64,000 nt of DNA. Origin: Luteitalea sp. TBR-22. Its GTDB lineage: Bacteria; Acidobacteriota; Vicinamibacteria; Vicinamibacterales; Vicinamibacteraceae. The DNA lies in NCBI RefSeq assembly GCF_016865485.1, contig NZ_AP024452.1, forward strand, positions 642,501 to 706,500. Reading direction: 5' to 3'. This document shows, piece by piece, positions 43,547 to 53,306 of the stretch. The translations under genes were made by a program, and so were the position numbers. Each line of letters begins with the position of its first letter. Position 1 is the stretch's first letter. The notes beneath the pieces are model-generated. The model searched no databases. It worked only from the letters and a program-made list of their open reading frames with translations, and was not told the DNA's origin.

Positions 43547-44871
43547 GTGTCCTGACACCCCGAACCCTTGGCTGCATGGTGGTCGCTGCCGTGATCGCGT
43601 GCCCCGTCGCTGTCTCCGCGCAGTTCATCGTCCCTGACCAACAGTACCGATGCCCGGAGGTCGAGCCACAGTGTCCGGGAAGCACGAGGAAGCTGCGGTC
43701 GTTCGAGGAGGGCCACGGGTACACGATCAATTTCGTGGAAGTCAAGGACGACGGCACGTTCTGGGACGAGCGTCAATTGACAGAGGCGCTGGACCAGATC
43801 GCGAAGGCCAGAAACGGGGGGCTACTGAAGCCCATCGTGTTCGTCTATATCCATGGCTGGCAGAACAACGCAGACGAGTTGAAGAACGTCGACGGCGAAA
43901 CCGACTGCGTCAGGCTTCGCGGCGATGTCGCGAAGTTCCGCACCTGCGGCGTCGCGAGGCTCGCGGCGAGCGCAGGCGGCAGCGGCTCACGCCCTGTTGT
44001 CGGCATCTATCTCGCCTGGCGTGGTCTCAGCAGCACCGTCGAGCCCATGAAGCACTTGATCAGCTACTGGCCGCGGCGCAACAAAGCCAGGACGGTGGGC
44101 CGTCAGGGCATGTTCACGGCCCTCGATCGGATCGTGAAGAAGGTGGCCGAGCACCGAGACGACTACGTCCTGGTGATGGTAGGTCACTCATTCGGCGCTC
44201 GGGTCCTGGAATACGCTGCCGAAGCCGTGGATCACGACAGGCGTCACTGCGGGTTCATGGAGCGATTCCGCGAACGAATGACGGGTCTGCCGAACCCCGA
44301 GTGTCTCGCAGCCGCGGCGGCGCCAACGCCGGCGACGACTGACCCCGTCTTGCCACCGGTGGACCTCTTCGCGTACGTCAATGCCGCCACGTCGCACCGG
44401 ATGACGTACAAGGCGCTGGACGACTGGGCACGGACCTGCAGCAGCCAACCGAGTACCCCGGGCTGTGCCGCCGCGCCCATGTATCTGGCGACGTCCTCCC
44501 GTACGGACTTCGCCACCAGCTTCCTCATGCCGGTCGCCAACCTCGTCGGTCCAGCGTTCAAGGCCGACCGTCTGCACCTGCTGTCGGCGGCAAATACGCC
44601 GTGGGCGCACACGCACCACGACCCGAAAAAGGTGAGGACGTGCCCGACGTTGACGGCCGACTCCTTCTGTTTCGAAGGCCCCGAAGATGACCTCCAGCAG
44701 AACGGGCCGACCGCGCTGTATCACGTCCGCGCACATACCAACAATTCTCAGCGGCGGTTCTGGATCTTCAACACCGGCCGGCGGATCGTCAGGAACCACG
44801 GCGACGTGTGGAACAAGCGCATCTTCAACATGATTCTGGCCCTCCTCGAGAAACGCCTCGCCGAGCGGTAG
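43543..44871 (+). CDS. Secreted alpha/beta hydrolase (lipase/esterase-like)
   Basis: The product is 442 aa. The signal peptide is LGCMVVAAVIACPVAVSAQ. KPIVFVYIHGWQNNADE is the oxyanion strand of lipases, and YVLVMVGHSFGARVLEYAA holds the nucleophile Ser (GHSFG). RLHLLSAANTPWAHTHHDP and YHVRAHTNN are candidate acid/His regions. This pattern resembles bacterial DUF900/esterase-like hydrolases. The GTG at 43543 overlaps the preceding stop and has GGAG upstream. It forms a two-gene unit with the DLH-like lipoprotein. Confidence 0.85.
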   Translation: MSVLTPRTLGCMVVAAVIACPVAVSAQFIVPDQQYRCPEVEPQCPGSTRKLRSFEEGHGYTINFVEVKDDGTFWDERQLTEALDQIAKARNGGLLKPIVFVYIHGWQNNADELKNVDGETDCVRLRGDVAKFRTCGVARLAASAGGSGSRPVVGIYLAWRGLSSTVEPMKHLISYWPRRNKARTVGRQGMFTALDRIVKKVAEHRDDYVLVMVGHSFGARVLEYAAEAVDHDRRHCGFMERFRERMTGLPNPECLAAAAAPTPATTDPVLPPVDLFAYVNAATSHRMTYKALDDWARTCSSQPSTPGCAAAPMYLATSSRTDFATSFLMPVANLVGPAFKADRLHLLSAANTPWAHTHHDPKKVRTCPTLTADSFCFEGPEDDLQQNGPTALYHVRAHTNNSQRRFWIFNTGRRIVRNHGDVWNKRIFNMILALLEKRLAER

Positions 44872-44894
44872 GCGCCCCGTCCTGCGCGAGCAGG

Positions 44895-47465
44895 TCAACG
44901 GCTGGGCGCGCCTCCATTCGGCGAGTTGGGGCACAGTCCCCGACAGGCCACTACGCACAGCGGTAACTTCGGAACGAATAGCACGCCGCCGTTCGTGGTG
45001 GAGAGCCGTTCGGCCTTCTCCCACGTGGTGATGAAGTCCTCGACCGAACGAAACAGCGAGCTTCGCGATTTCTCTGGCCACCCGAGGTTCGTAAGGTCCT
45101 GGAGCAGGTCGGGCACCAGGCCGTAATTGGCGAGACCGTCGGTGTTGAAGTCGTAGACGCGTTGCCCCAGCCGGTACGGTCGGAGTGGAGACGTGGTCGG
45201 GGACGAGTGACCGTCGTCGCGGGCGTATACGACGGGCTTCGCTTGCGCCCTGCGCTCGTACTGCCGCGGGACAGGAGGGCGACCGTCGTCTGTCAGGGCA
45301 CCCCGTGCTCCCCAGCACGCGTGATCTCCGAACCGAGGAGCGGTACCCTGGATGATTGTGAAATCTGTCGCCAGGCCAACACCTCGGTGGCCGAGCAGGT
45401 GTTGTGCGTAGGTCAAGCTGTACCCGAAGCTTTTCGAGGAACCGCCGCAGTCGTTCGCGTACGATGGCCAGTTGACGCCGTCGACGACTTCGGCCGGATC
45501 CTCGGCGACGAACTGCCCGATCAGTCCGCCCGTCTTCCAGATCATGAGGGCTTGACGATCGCTGACCTCGTACTCTGACGGCAGATATCCGGAGACCGGG
45601 TTCGACATCGGTGAGAGCCGTCGCAGATGTGCGTGTGACACGACCAGCGGGAAGGCACGCGCGAAGCACTCATCGCTGGACTCAGGAGTCAGCTCACGAC
45701 ACTCCGGATGACCAGACTCCTCGATCATCCGTCCGACCAGCCGGTAGACGTCGTCCACTGTGCGGTTCGACATGTGCTCGAGACCGACGAGCATGCCTCG
45801 CCGCATCAGCGCGCGAATGTATCGTTCACCCGCAGGGGTCAATCCCCTTCGGTTCGCCATTCCACGAAAGACCCCGTACTCGGCGGCCTTGGGGTCGGCA
45901 TCGGCCAGGAAGGGCGCGAGCTTCAGTCCGGTGGCAGGGGATCGCATGATGTAGGCGCGCGGCTGATCCTGATCGAGCGAGTAGGACACGCACTCTCCCC
46001 TGCCTGGGTCGTCAGGCTGTCCGCATCCAGCGTGCTCGACGTCGAAGAACACCGGCGGCGGAAGGTCCTCCTTGCGCGCATCCACTGGTCCGCGGTTCAA
46101 CAGGTCGTTTAGGGCGTTGTACGCGGGCTGGAAGACGGCGGCACCGCCGAGAGCGTTGTCGATCGCATGGACAGGAGTGACCTGCCGAATGCCGGTCTCC
46201 CACAGGTACTGCACTTCATCTTCCGGGCTCTCGAATCCGAGCTGGCCGAGCTGATCCATTTCGACCGCCAACACGACCGCCAGCTTGCCGTGGGCGACGA
46301 TGTCGCGTGCGTGCGCCGGACTGTAGGCGATCTCCATCCAGTCGCGGTTCAGCTCGGCAAGTTGGCTCATGCCGCACACCTGGGCTTCCAGCTCGTCTCT
46401 GTCCGAGCTCAGGGCCACGCGTCCGTTCACGAGCCTGGACATGATGAACTCGACTCCCTTGTTGTGCACAGCGATCGCGGTCATGAGCCGAAGGCCGCCT
46501 TTCCACGCACGGTGAATCTGGGTGACGTGCATCTGATGGTGGAGGCCGTGGCGGAAGTCAGGCCAGTCACGGAAGTCAGAGCCGCCACGCCGAGGATGCG
46601 TGCGGAAGAATCCAGGGAAGAACAGCCCGTGGAAGAGGTCTCGCAGTTGCTCGATGAAGGACTGTCCGGGCACGAATGAGCCTTCCGCGGCGTTGATGAA
46701 CGCCTCCGCGCCGGGTCCGCCGCCGTGGCCCTTCGTACACCGCGGCAGGTCGCGTTCGACGAGCCTGTCGTTGAACTCGTAGTCGGCGAACGCCGTGCCC
46801 GCGACGCCCCACACGGTACGGATGCCTTTGAGGGCTCCGAATGCCATGTAGTTCATCGGGTGGGTGTGATAGTCAGCCAACCCCCACGCCACCAGCCTCG
46901 AGGCGGGAGGCTGAACCTCGTGCAATTCGATTCGGTCGACGAGGATATGGCGGTCGGGCGAATCGTCGACGATGCGTACCCGCAGCGGCTGTCCGCGAAC
47001 GTCTGCTGGCAACTCGTAGGCCTCCCGGTGCAGCTGATCGGGGCCGTAGCCGGCGGTCTGCCAGACGACCCGGGTCCCGGCCAGAAGCTCGATGCGCACG
47101 CCGTCGTTGCGCCGGTGTCCGCCGACCAACACGCTGAAGTAGCGCACTGCCGGAGACACCGCGAAGGCCTTGGACACGAGCGTGCCTGTGCCCCTGTCGG
47201 ACGACCGCACGAGGTGGGTGCCGCTCTGACCAAGCGGGTACGGCAGTCCCTGCCAGTAGCTGCCTCCGAGCTCGATGTGCGCGAAGTCGGTGGATCGCGG
47301 ATCCCGTGCGTCGAAAGGTTCACCGGAGAAGGCATCTCCGGTCACTGACCACTCGGACAGCCCTGCCTCGAAGTCGAAGAGCACCTGCGCGTGAGCAGTG
47401 GAGGCGATGCCGCAGACGACCAGTGCAAGCAGCCAGTCCCGGCAAGCACGAAGCCGCCCGCCCAT
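44895..47465 (-). CDS. Secreted membrane-dipeptidase-like (M19/amidohydrolase) protein
   Basis: The product is 856 aa. The signal peptide is DWLLALVVCGIASTAHAQ. Residues 27-190 form a jelly-roll, carbohydrate-binding-like domain (FDFEAGLSEWSVTGDAFSG, ILVDRIELHEV). The catalytic part starts GLADYHTHPMNYMAFG, with the HxH metal pair; VVSHAHLRRLSPMS, GHRGVGLATDFTIIQG and the closing GLVPDLLQDLTNLGW plus LFRSVEDFITTWE match the end of M19-type dipeptidases. It is much longer than the renal dipeptidase family (about 400 aa). It is convergent with the alpha/beta hydrolase and lies 1 bp downstream of the OMPLA-like gene. Confidence 0.82.
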   Translation of the reverse strand: MGGRLRACRDWLLALVVCGIASTAHAQVLFDFEAGLSEWSVTGDAFSGEPFDARDPRSTDFAHIELGGSYWQGLPYPLGQSGTHLVRSSDRGTGTLVSKAFAVSPAVRYFSVLVGGHRRNDGVRIELLAGTRVVWQTAGYGPDQLHREAYELPADVRGQPLRVRIVDDSPDRHILVDRIELHEVQPPASRLVAWGLADYHTHPMNYMAFGALKGIRTVWGVAGTAFADYEFNDRLVERDLPRCTKGHGGGPGAEAFINAAEGSFVPGQSFIEQLRDLFHGLFFPGFFRTHPRRGGSDFRDWPDFRHGLHHQMHVTQIHRAWKGGLRLMTAIAVHNKGVEFIMSRLVNGRVALSSDRDELEAQVCGMSQLAELNRDWMEIAYSPAHARDIVAHGKLAVVLAVEMDQLGQLGFESPEDEVQYLWETGIRQVTPVHAIDNALGGAAVFQPAYNALNDLLNRGPVDARKEDLPPPVFFDVEHAGCGQPDDPGRGECVSYSLDQDQPRAYIMRSPATGLKLAPFLADADPKAAEYGVFRGMANRRGLTPAGERYIRALMRRGMLVGLEHMSNRTVDDVYRLVGRMIEESGHPECRELTPESSDECFARAFPLVVSHAHLRRLSPMSNPVSGYLPSEYEVSDRQALMIWKTGGLIGQFVAEDPAEVVDGVNWPSYANDCGGSSKSFGYSLTYAQHLLGHRGVGLATDFTIIQGTAPRFGDHACWGARGALTDDGRPPVPRQYERRAQAKPVVYARDDGHSSPTTSPLRPYRLGQRVYDFNTDGLANYGLVPDLLQDLTNLGWPEKSRSSLFRSVEDFITTWEKAERLSTTNGGVLFVPKLPLCVVACRGLCPNSPNGGAPSR

Positions 47466-47466
47466 G

Positions 47467-48879
47467 TCACTTCTGCTCCTGCGCCCGCATCGCCGCGCGT
47501 CGTGCCTCCTCTGGCGACACCGGCCGCGCCCTGAAGCGCAGGAAGCCCTCTTGCGAGTAGGTCATGCCGACTTGCAGCCGGCTCACCCTCTCCTCGAAGC
47601 CAAGGTTGTAGTAATCCTGACCCCAGTAGTACCTCGCGAAGAGTCCCCAATTGGTCTGCTTGAACAGGCACTGCCCCTCGAGCGACCACGCCCACGACGG
47701 CATGTCGACGACCGCGTTGCCGATGTACTTGCCGAATCCCTTGACCTCCGCTCGATCGCAGAGCTTGGGGAGCCGGTTCGCGAAGCCGGCCAGCAGTGTG
47801 ACTCGCGTCGGTCCGTAGCGCGACTTCAACTCAGGATCGATCCCGGCACCGCCGAGGAACTTGCCGTCGCCAGGGTTGAGCTCGAGATCGGCGCCGAGCG
47901 TCATGTCCCGGCTCGACGTGCGCAGCACAGGATTCGCGGCGGCGACGAGCGCGACCGCGGCGTCCATGATCTTCTCTCGCTTGACGTCGTCGGAACCACT
48001 GGAGGTCACCGCGCTGTCGAGCGCCGTCATCCAGTGCTTGGCCAACGCGGGCTCGCTCAATCTTCCGGCTGTCTCCCTCAGCGCGTCCGCTGCGACAAGC
48101 ACGGCTGCCCAGTCGCCAGCTTCCAGCGCAGCGCGGAGGACGCGTTCCTTGTCCGTGAGCTCGGTCTCGGCCGAACCGGCGTCGAGCCTGATGTGGCGAT
48201 ACCGCCAACCGAACACCAGATAGTTCGTCGAGAACGAGCCATCCCGCCGGTTGAGCGCAACCTGGCTCCGATCGGCAGGCACTGCCGGCACGCAGTCGGC
48301 ATCCTTCTCCTCGCTCTCGCGCTGCTGGTCCTTGAAGAGACAGCCGTCCTGACCATTGGAGTGGTGACCGACGGTCGCCTGCGCGGCAAACAGGTCGACC
48401 TTCTTCTCCTGCAGCTTGAACCAGAACAACTGTCCAGTACCCTTGGGCATGTAGGAGGGGGTCCGCACCGGCGAAGATTGCTCGTCGATGAACATCCGCA
48501 GCTTGACCATTGGAACGGCGACGATCGAGTAAGCGAATCGGAACTCCGATTTCAGCGCCCCTTCAGGGGCAGTCCGCCGCCTCACGCGCGTCTTGGTCTC
48601 TTCGTTCCCCATGACATCGAAGAAGGTCTGCCGAACCACGAAATTGGGCACGATGTCGGCCTCGAACGTTGTCGTCGCCGGCGCTGTCGCGGTGGAAGCG
48701 TCGCTTGGGATCTCGCCGCGCGCATGTGCAATCGCCACGTAGGTGGCGTCGAGAAAGGGCACCACCTGTCGACGGTCGTTGCCCGGGCTTGCATTGTTGA
48801 CGTTGGTCTGCGTGCCCTGCGCGATGAGCATGCCGGGGGTCAGAATGAGCAGACTCAATGCCAGCACCGATGTATGCAT
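47467..48879 (-). CDS. OMPLA-like outer-membrane phospholipase A family protein
   Basis: The product is 470 aa. The signal peptide is MHTSVLALSLLILTPGMLIAQ. The stretch ATVGHHSNGQDGCLF (H172, S174, N175, G176) has the HxSNG catalytic motif of outer-membrane phospholipase A (E. coli H142/S144); SFSTNYLVFGWRY offers Asn219 as the third residue, after an insert of about 30 residues. Alternating strands LFARYYWGQDYYNLGF and LQVGMTYSQEGFLRFRA indicate a beta barrel. It is longer than PldA (about 290 aa), with an inserted helical segment at residues 230-300. GGAGG precedes the ATG. Activity needs dimerisation and Ca in the family. Confidence 0.75.
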   Translation of the reverse strand: MHTSVLALSLLILTPGMLIAQGTQTNVNNASPGNDRRQVVPFLDATYVAIAHARGEIPSDASTATAPATTTFEADIVPNFVVRQTFFDVMGNEETKTRVRRRTAPEGALKSEFRFAYSIVAVPMVKLRMFIDEQSSPVRTPSYMPKGTGQLFWFKLQEKKVDLFAAQATVGHHSNGQDGCLFKDQQRESEEKDADCVPAVPADRSQVALNRRDGSFSTNYLVFGWRYRHIRLDAGSAETELTDKERVLRAALEAGDWAAVLVAADALRETAGRLSEPALAKHWMTALDSAVTSSGSDDVKREKIMDAAVALVAAANPVLRTSSRDMTLGADLELNPGDGKFLGGAGIDPELKSRYGPTRVTLLAGFANRLPKLCDRAEVKGFGKYIGNAVVDMPSWAWSLEGQCLFKQTNWGLFARYYWGQDYYNLGFEERVSRLQVGMTYSQEGFLRFRARPVSPEEARRAAMRAQEQK

Positions 48880-49351
48880 CGCGATCCTCCAGGAGGTGTC
48901 AAGGACTGGGGCGGGCGAGGTTGCAGCGCCAGTGTGGGACCGGGTGGCGTCAGCACACCGCCATGCCCGATGAACGTCGCTGCAGCCGAGTGCGGACGAA
49001 CGGCGGGAGCGCAAGGACGGGAGGCAGCGGGCATGCGGTACAAGACGGTTCGACGGTGACCGGCACCAAGGCGGCGAACGAGCGTTACGGAAGGAACGCT
49101 CACACTGACGTCTCCGTACAGGGACGACCCGACAGGGACGCATGCTCGATGCATGGCGCGCGGCCGCGGGGCGCCGGGGGGCCAGGCTACTCGTGACTGG
49201 GCCATGGCCCTGGGCGCCGGGCCGAAGGCGACAATCCAGTGCCCCCGTAGAACGAGGAGGGCCACGGGCAGATACCGCAGTCGCGTGACGCGCCACGACG
49301 GTACGGATTGCTGGTGACGAGCGTTCTCCACATGCGCGGGGGGCGACGTGC
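48880..49351. other. Divergent intergenic region (OMPLA-like / MBL-fold)
   Basis: This is about 470 bp and must hold both promoters. No convincing -35/-10 pairs, hairpins or small gene were seen. Confidence 0.5.
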
Positions 49352-50485
49352 ATGAAGTTCAGATGGGTTCTTGACCAGACCCACGGCGGGGGCACGTTGC
49401 CTTCAGCGCGACACGTGTCTGGCACGGCAAGGCGACGCTGGCCGACGCCAGCGCAGACCCTCGTGTCGGCGTGTCTCTTGGTGCTCACGGCCACGGTGTC
49501 GCATGCGGCGGAGCAGGCGCCCGGAGTCGATCTGGTGGAACGCTGTGGCGCCCGCCAATCGCGCGGCGAGGCCCGAGGCCGCATCGAAGTGCGGTTCTTC
49601 GGAACCACATCCCTCTTGATCCGCGACGAGTCCACGGTGATTCTCGTCGACCCGTTCGTGACGCGTCCCGGCCGATGGCAGTTGGCACGGATTGCCCCTG
49701 ATGTGGCCCTGATCGATGAAAGCATCAAGGCCCTGGGCGCTTCTCGAGCCGCTGCGGTGGTCACGACGCATTCGCATTACGACCATGCGATGGATGCCGC
49801 GACCTTCGCAGAGAAGACAGGAGCCGTCCTGGTGGGCTCTGGGTCGACCTGGAACATCGGATGGGGCGCAGGACTGCCTCCGGCTCGGATGCGCGTCGTT
49901 CGCCGCGATGCGTGCCTGGCGTTCGGACGGTTCGAGGTCTCCTTCCTCGCCTCGAAGCACGGTCGGCCAGAGTTCTTCCCGGGCGCGATCGATCAGCCTG
50001 TCGTTGCGCCTGCAGCGCCGTGGTCCTGGAAGACGGGCGAGGTGTTCTCGGTCTGGCTGCGCCATGAGACCGGTTCGATCCTGGTACATGCCAGCGCCGG
50101 CTACGAGCCTCGCGCACTCGCCGGGACTACGGCCGACGTCGTCTATCTGGGCGTCGCGGGGCTCGGTTCGGCAGATGAGGCCTTCATCGATGCTTACTGG
50201 AACGAAGTGGTCCGCGAGACTCGTGCTCGGAGAGTCGTGCTCATTCACTGGGACGACTTCACCCGACCGTTGAAGGCGCCATTGCGACCTCGCAGCGCCA
50301 AAGAGTACGACCGGATGCTGGCGCACGTGCTCCGGCGGGCGTGCAAGGAGGGTGTGGACGTCGCGCTGCCACTCACCTGGCAACCGAGCGACCCGCTGGT
50401 GTCAGCGGAGGTGCCGGCACCGGTCAGTCGAGACCAGCACGAGGCCGCGGGCCTGCGACTGCTGTCGTGTGCGGCGCAGCGATGA
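49352..50485 (+). CDS. Exported metallo-beta-lactamase-fold hydrolase
   Basis: The product is 377 aa. It has a long, basic leader and a hydrophobic segment TLVSACLLVLTATVSHAAE, probably a signal peptide. IEVRFFGTTSLLIRDESTVILVDPFV starts the MBL fold; AVVTTHSHYDHAMD is the HxHxDH zinc motif; later ligands lie in FLASKHGRPEF and VVLIHWDDFTRPL. The group resembles UlaG-type L-ascorbate lactonase / MBL hydrolases. Substrate unknown. ATG at 49352 with a G-rich ribosome site. Confidence 0.87.
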   Translation: MKFRWVLDQTHGGGTLPSARHVSGTARRRWPTPAQTLVSACLLVLTATVSHAAEQAPGVDLVERCGARQSRGEARGRIEVRFFGTTSLLIRDESTVILVDPFVTRPGRWQLARIAPDVALIDESIKALGASRAAAVVTTHSHYDHAMDAATFAEKTGAVLVGSGSTWNIGWGAGLPPARMRVVRRDACLAFGRFEVSFLASKHGRPEFFPGAIDQPVVAPAAPWSWKTGEVFSVWLRHETGSILVHASAGYEPRALAGTTADVVYLGVAGLGSADEAFIDAYWNEVVRETRARRVVLIHWDDFTRPLKAPLRPRSAKEYDRMLAHVLRRACKEGVDVALPLTWQPSDPLVSAEVPAPVSRDQHEAAGLRLLSCAAQR

Positions 50486-50773
50486 CCGTGAGCGCGCCGC
50501 GCCCGCGACCTGTCCACGCCCGTGGCAACCTTGCGTGCCCAGGCGCGGTCCTCCGAGGTACCCGCCGGGCACGGCGGGTGGCGCGCCTCTCGTGCCCGGC
50601 TTGATCGTTCGGAGACGACATCCACGTGGGCGCTTCCGGCAGGCTCACTGGTGAGGCGTGTCACGAGCGTGTCGCTGTACGGATGGACACGGTACGGCGT
50701 TCTACCCGGCGTTGCGCGAGAGCCTCAGCGTCGAGTGCCGCGCTCATCGTCCCGTGAGATCAGGAGTCCAGCC

Positions 50774-51697
50774 TTGCCGAAGGGGAGCATGACCGTTCAG
50801 CTGACCGATGTGACTGGCCAGCCGATACCGGGCCGGATCGACCTCGACTTTGCGCGCGTCACCGGAGATGCGGGAGTCGGCGGCGTTGCGGCAGACGTAA
50901 ACAGCACTGGCAGCGTGACCGAGCTGACCGTGCACGGCCTGGAGTGTCGCGGCGGCCCTGGCACCCTGTATCGTGTTTCCGCCTCCACCGATCACTACCG
51001 CACCTACAGCTTCTTCCAGTTGATTCGGGAGGACCGCGTCACCACCGCGAGTGACGATGTGGAGTTCTGGGTGAAACCGGGGGACGTCAAGGGCATCACG
51101 AGCCCGGCCTTCGGTCGGCTGCCCGCTGAAGCACGTCGCTTGCTGACCGACGCGACCATGGTCCGTGAGCGCAACGAGGATGCCGACCTGGTGGGCTTGA
51201 GCGGTGAAGCCCTGTACGACGCCATGGGGCCACTGCGGCAAGCCTGCTTCCTCAACATCGTGACCAAGGCCGCACACGCCGCCACGACGGGGGCCATCAT
51301 CGAAGAGTTCGAGCGGCTGCTGGTGTGCCGTCAGGACCGCTTCTTCGCGACGGTCAAGAAGGGCCTCCCGAACCGGGTGCGCAAGAGTGTCCTGTACAAG
51401 TCCGCCCCGGACGACCTGCACCCGCCGCTCAACGGCTACGTCAAGTCTGCCGAGGGCAGCTTCAAGTCCCAGGATGCGCACGCCAACATCCAGGTGACAT
51501 TCCAGCAGGCGCGCGCAACGGGCGCCCTCGCGGCAGATATCGACATCGACGAATCCTCGGGCATCCGACATGGCTTCGAGGTCATCGCCAATGCGGTCTT
51601 CCGCAAGCGCACGAATCCGTACCTCATTCGCGAGTTCATGGCCAGCGCCGATCGCCTGAAGCGCTCGCTGGTGCCGCCGTACGGCTTCCGCTTTTAG
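50774..51697 (+). CDS. Protein of unknown function upstream of PhoD-like copy 2
   Basis: The product is about 307 aa. Residues 6-90 look like a beta-sandwich (TVQLTDVTGQPIPGRIDLDFARV, LYRVSASTDHYRTYSFFQLI). The remainder is helical (LYDAMGPLRQACFLNIVTKAAHAATTG) and ends with FQQARATGALAADIDIDESSGIRHGFEVIANAVFRKRTNP. No signal peptide, no membrane segment, no motif I can name. A TTG at 50774 has CAGGAG at proper spacing; the ATG at 50789 is the alternative but its purine stretch is too close. It lies 201 bp before the PhoD-like gene on the same strand, possibly in one transcript. Confidence 0.7.
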   Translation: MPKGSMTVQLTDVTGQPIPGRIDLDFARVTGDAGVGGVAADVNSTGSVTELTVHGLECRGGPGTLYRVSASTDHYRTYSFFQLIREDRVTTASDDVEFWVKPGDVKGITSPAFGRLPAEARRLLTDATMVRERNEDADLVGLSGEALYDAMGPLRQACFLNIVTKAAHAATTGAIIEEFERLLVCRQDRFFATVKKGLPNRVRKSVLYKSAPDDLHPPLNGYVKSAEGSFKSQDAHANIQVTFQQARATGALAADIDIDESSGIRHGFEVIANAVFRKRTNPYLIREFMASADRLKRSLVPPYGFRF

Positions 51698-51898
51698 CGG
51701 CCCTGCCGGTGAGGCTCAGGTGCCGACCGCCGCAAGCTCGCGGCACGCGGCGCGGGCGTCCGTCTCGGAAGTGCGGCGGACGTTCGCACCATGAAACGGC
51801 GATTAGACGGACGACCCCACGCGGCCCGCCGCACGTGGTCGCGGGCGCAGCGTCGACATGCTCGGAAGAGGCCGAGAAGGCCGGGGGGAGATGTGACC

Positions 51899-53227
51899 AT
51901 GGCGACACAGTTCAGGACGCAGGCAGGTCCGTGGGCAGGCGCGCTTACCGACACCTCGATCACCATCCGCGCCAGCGTATTGCGCTCGGTCACGACGGCA
52001 CGCGTCATCGTGGCCGAGAGTGAGGACCTGTCCACCAACCCCGCAGCCCACGAGGCCGCGAGTCTGTGGCTCGACCCGAATCGTGACTACCGTCACAAGA
52101 TCGCGACATTCCACTGCCAGGGGCTGCGTCCGAGCACCAGCTACTTCTATCAACTCGAGCTCGACGGGGTGCTCGGTCATGCGCTGCCCGGTCGCTTCCG
52201 CACCGCGCCAGCGGCAGGCTCGGCCTCGTCCTTTCGCTTCGCCTGCGGTGGATGCGCGCGGCCCGGGTTGTTCGGGAAGAACCGTCGAGAGGCGTACGAC
52301 GCCATCGCCGCATTCCCTGATGTCCTGTTCTTCGTGCATCTTGGCGACTTCCACTACCGGGACATCGATGACGAGTCGGTCGTGCCGCGTCTCGAGGCGT
52401 ACGACGACACGCTCCGTCGCGATGGTGTTGGCGACATGTTCCGGAGCGTGCCGGTCGCGTACACATGGGACGATCATGACTTCCTCGGGAACAACTCGGA
52501 GGGGGGCGCTGACGCCAACCAGGTCGCGCGCCGGTTCGCCAGGGATGCGTACGACCTCTATGTGCCGCACTATCCGCTTGCCGCTTCGACCGAAGGGATC
52601 CATCAGTCGTTCCAGATCGGTCGCGTGCTGTTCCTTCTCACCGACTCCCGCTTCTCGAGGTCGCCGCGCAAGGGATCCGGAACGTCGGGCAAGACCATGC
52701 TCGGCGTGAACCAGAAGGCGTGGCTGAAGGATCAGTTGCTTCGCGGTAAGGACATGGACCTGATCGTCTGGGCGAGCTCGGTGCCGTGGATTGGACAGGC
52801 GGAGGCCGGCGAAGACTATTGGGCCGGCTACGCCGACGAGCGCGCCGAGCTCGCCAATCACGTGCGCGCCCACCAGATCCGGAACCTGTGCATGATCAGT
52901 GCTGACGCCCACATGGTGGCCATGGACGATGGCTCGAACAGCGGCTATGCGTCGGACAGCCGCGGCGGGTTTCCGGTGTTCCAGGCGGCGGCGCTCGAGA
53001 GCCCGGAGTCGGAGAAGGGAGGTCCGTACTCGCACGGCACGGAAAGTGGACAGCGCGGCCCGGGCATCGCCGGTCGCCGTCAATTCGGCGTGTGCGACAT
53101 CGACTACGACGCCGCCGGCGTGCCGCGCGTCACGTGGATGGCCTTCCGCGCCACCAAGGAGACGGGCGTGCTCCAGCAGCTCCTCACGCTCGAGTTCCCG
53201 GCGCGCACCACTTTCGCAGATTTCTGA
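51899..53227 (+). CDS. PhoD-type alkaline phosphatase/phosphodiesterase, copy 2 (intact)
   Basis: The product is 442 aa. The N-terminal fibronectin-like domain (WAGALTDTSITIRASVLRS) and linker are followed by the metallophosphoesterase core: FVHLGDFHYRDIDDE (D150, H152), YTWDDHDFLGNNSEG (D191-D194, N198) and CMISADAHMVAMDD (D337, H339). PhoD enzymes are Ca/Fe phosphodiesterases and phosphomonoesterases. No signal peptide is visible, unlike Bacillus PhoD, so it may be cytoplasmic or exported otherwise. ATG with GGGGGAG about 8 nt upstream. The intact length equals that of copy 1 plus its detached tail (1,329 bp each). Confidence 0.92.
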   Translation: MATQFRTQAGPWAGALTDTSITIRASVLRSVTTARVIVAESEDLSTNPAAHEAASLWLDPNRDYRHKIATFHCQGLRPSTSYFYQLELDGVLGHALPGRFRTAPAAGSASSFRFACGGCARPGLFGKNRREAYDAIAAFPDVLFFVHLGDFHYRDIDDESVVPRLEAYDDTLRRDGVGDMFRSVPVAYTWDDHDFLGNNSEGGADANQVARRFARDAYDLYVPHYPLAASTEGIHQSFQIGRVLFLLTDSRFSRSPRKGSGTSGKTMLGVNQKAWLKDQLLRGKDMDLIVWASSVPWIGQAEAGEDYWAGYADERAELANHVRAHQIRNLCMISADAHMVAMDDGSNSGYASDSRGGFPVFQAAALESPESEKGGPYSHGTESGQRGPGIAGRRQFGVCDIDYDAAGVPRVTWMAFRATKETGVLQQLLTLEFPARTTFADF

Positions 53228-53306
53228 GGCCGGGCCCGGCCGATGAATCGAGTGGCGCCCGTCGTAAGGTCGTCCGTTCCCGGGGCGCGGGAGGACTCGG
53301 CATCCC

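Noticed and set aside
49050-49075. CCGGCACCA match to the tRNA 3' end as a possible right attachment site
   Set aside because: Only about 9-10 bases match; expected by chance in high-GC DNA, and it lies in the middle of the hydrolase cluster.
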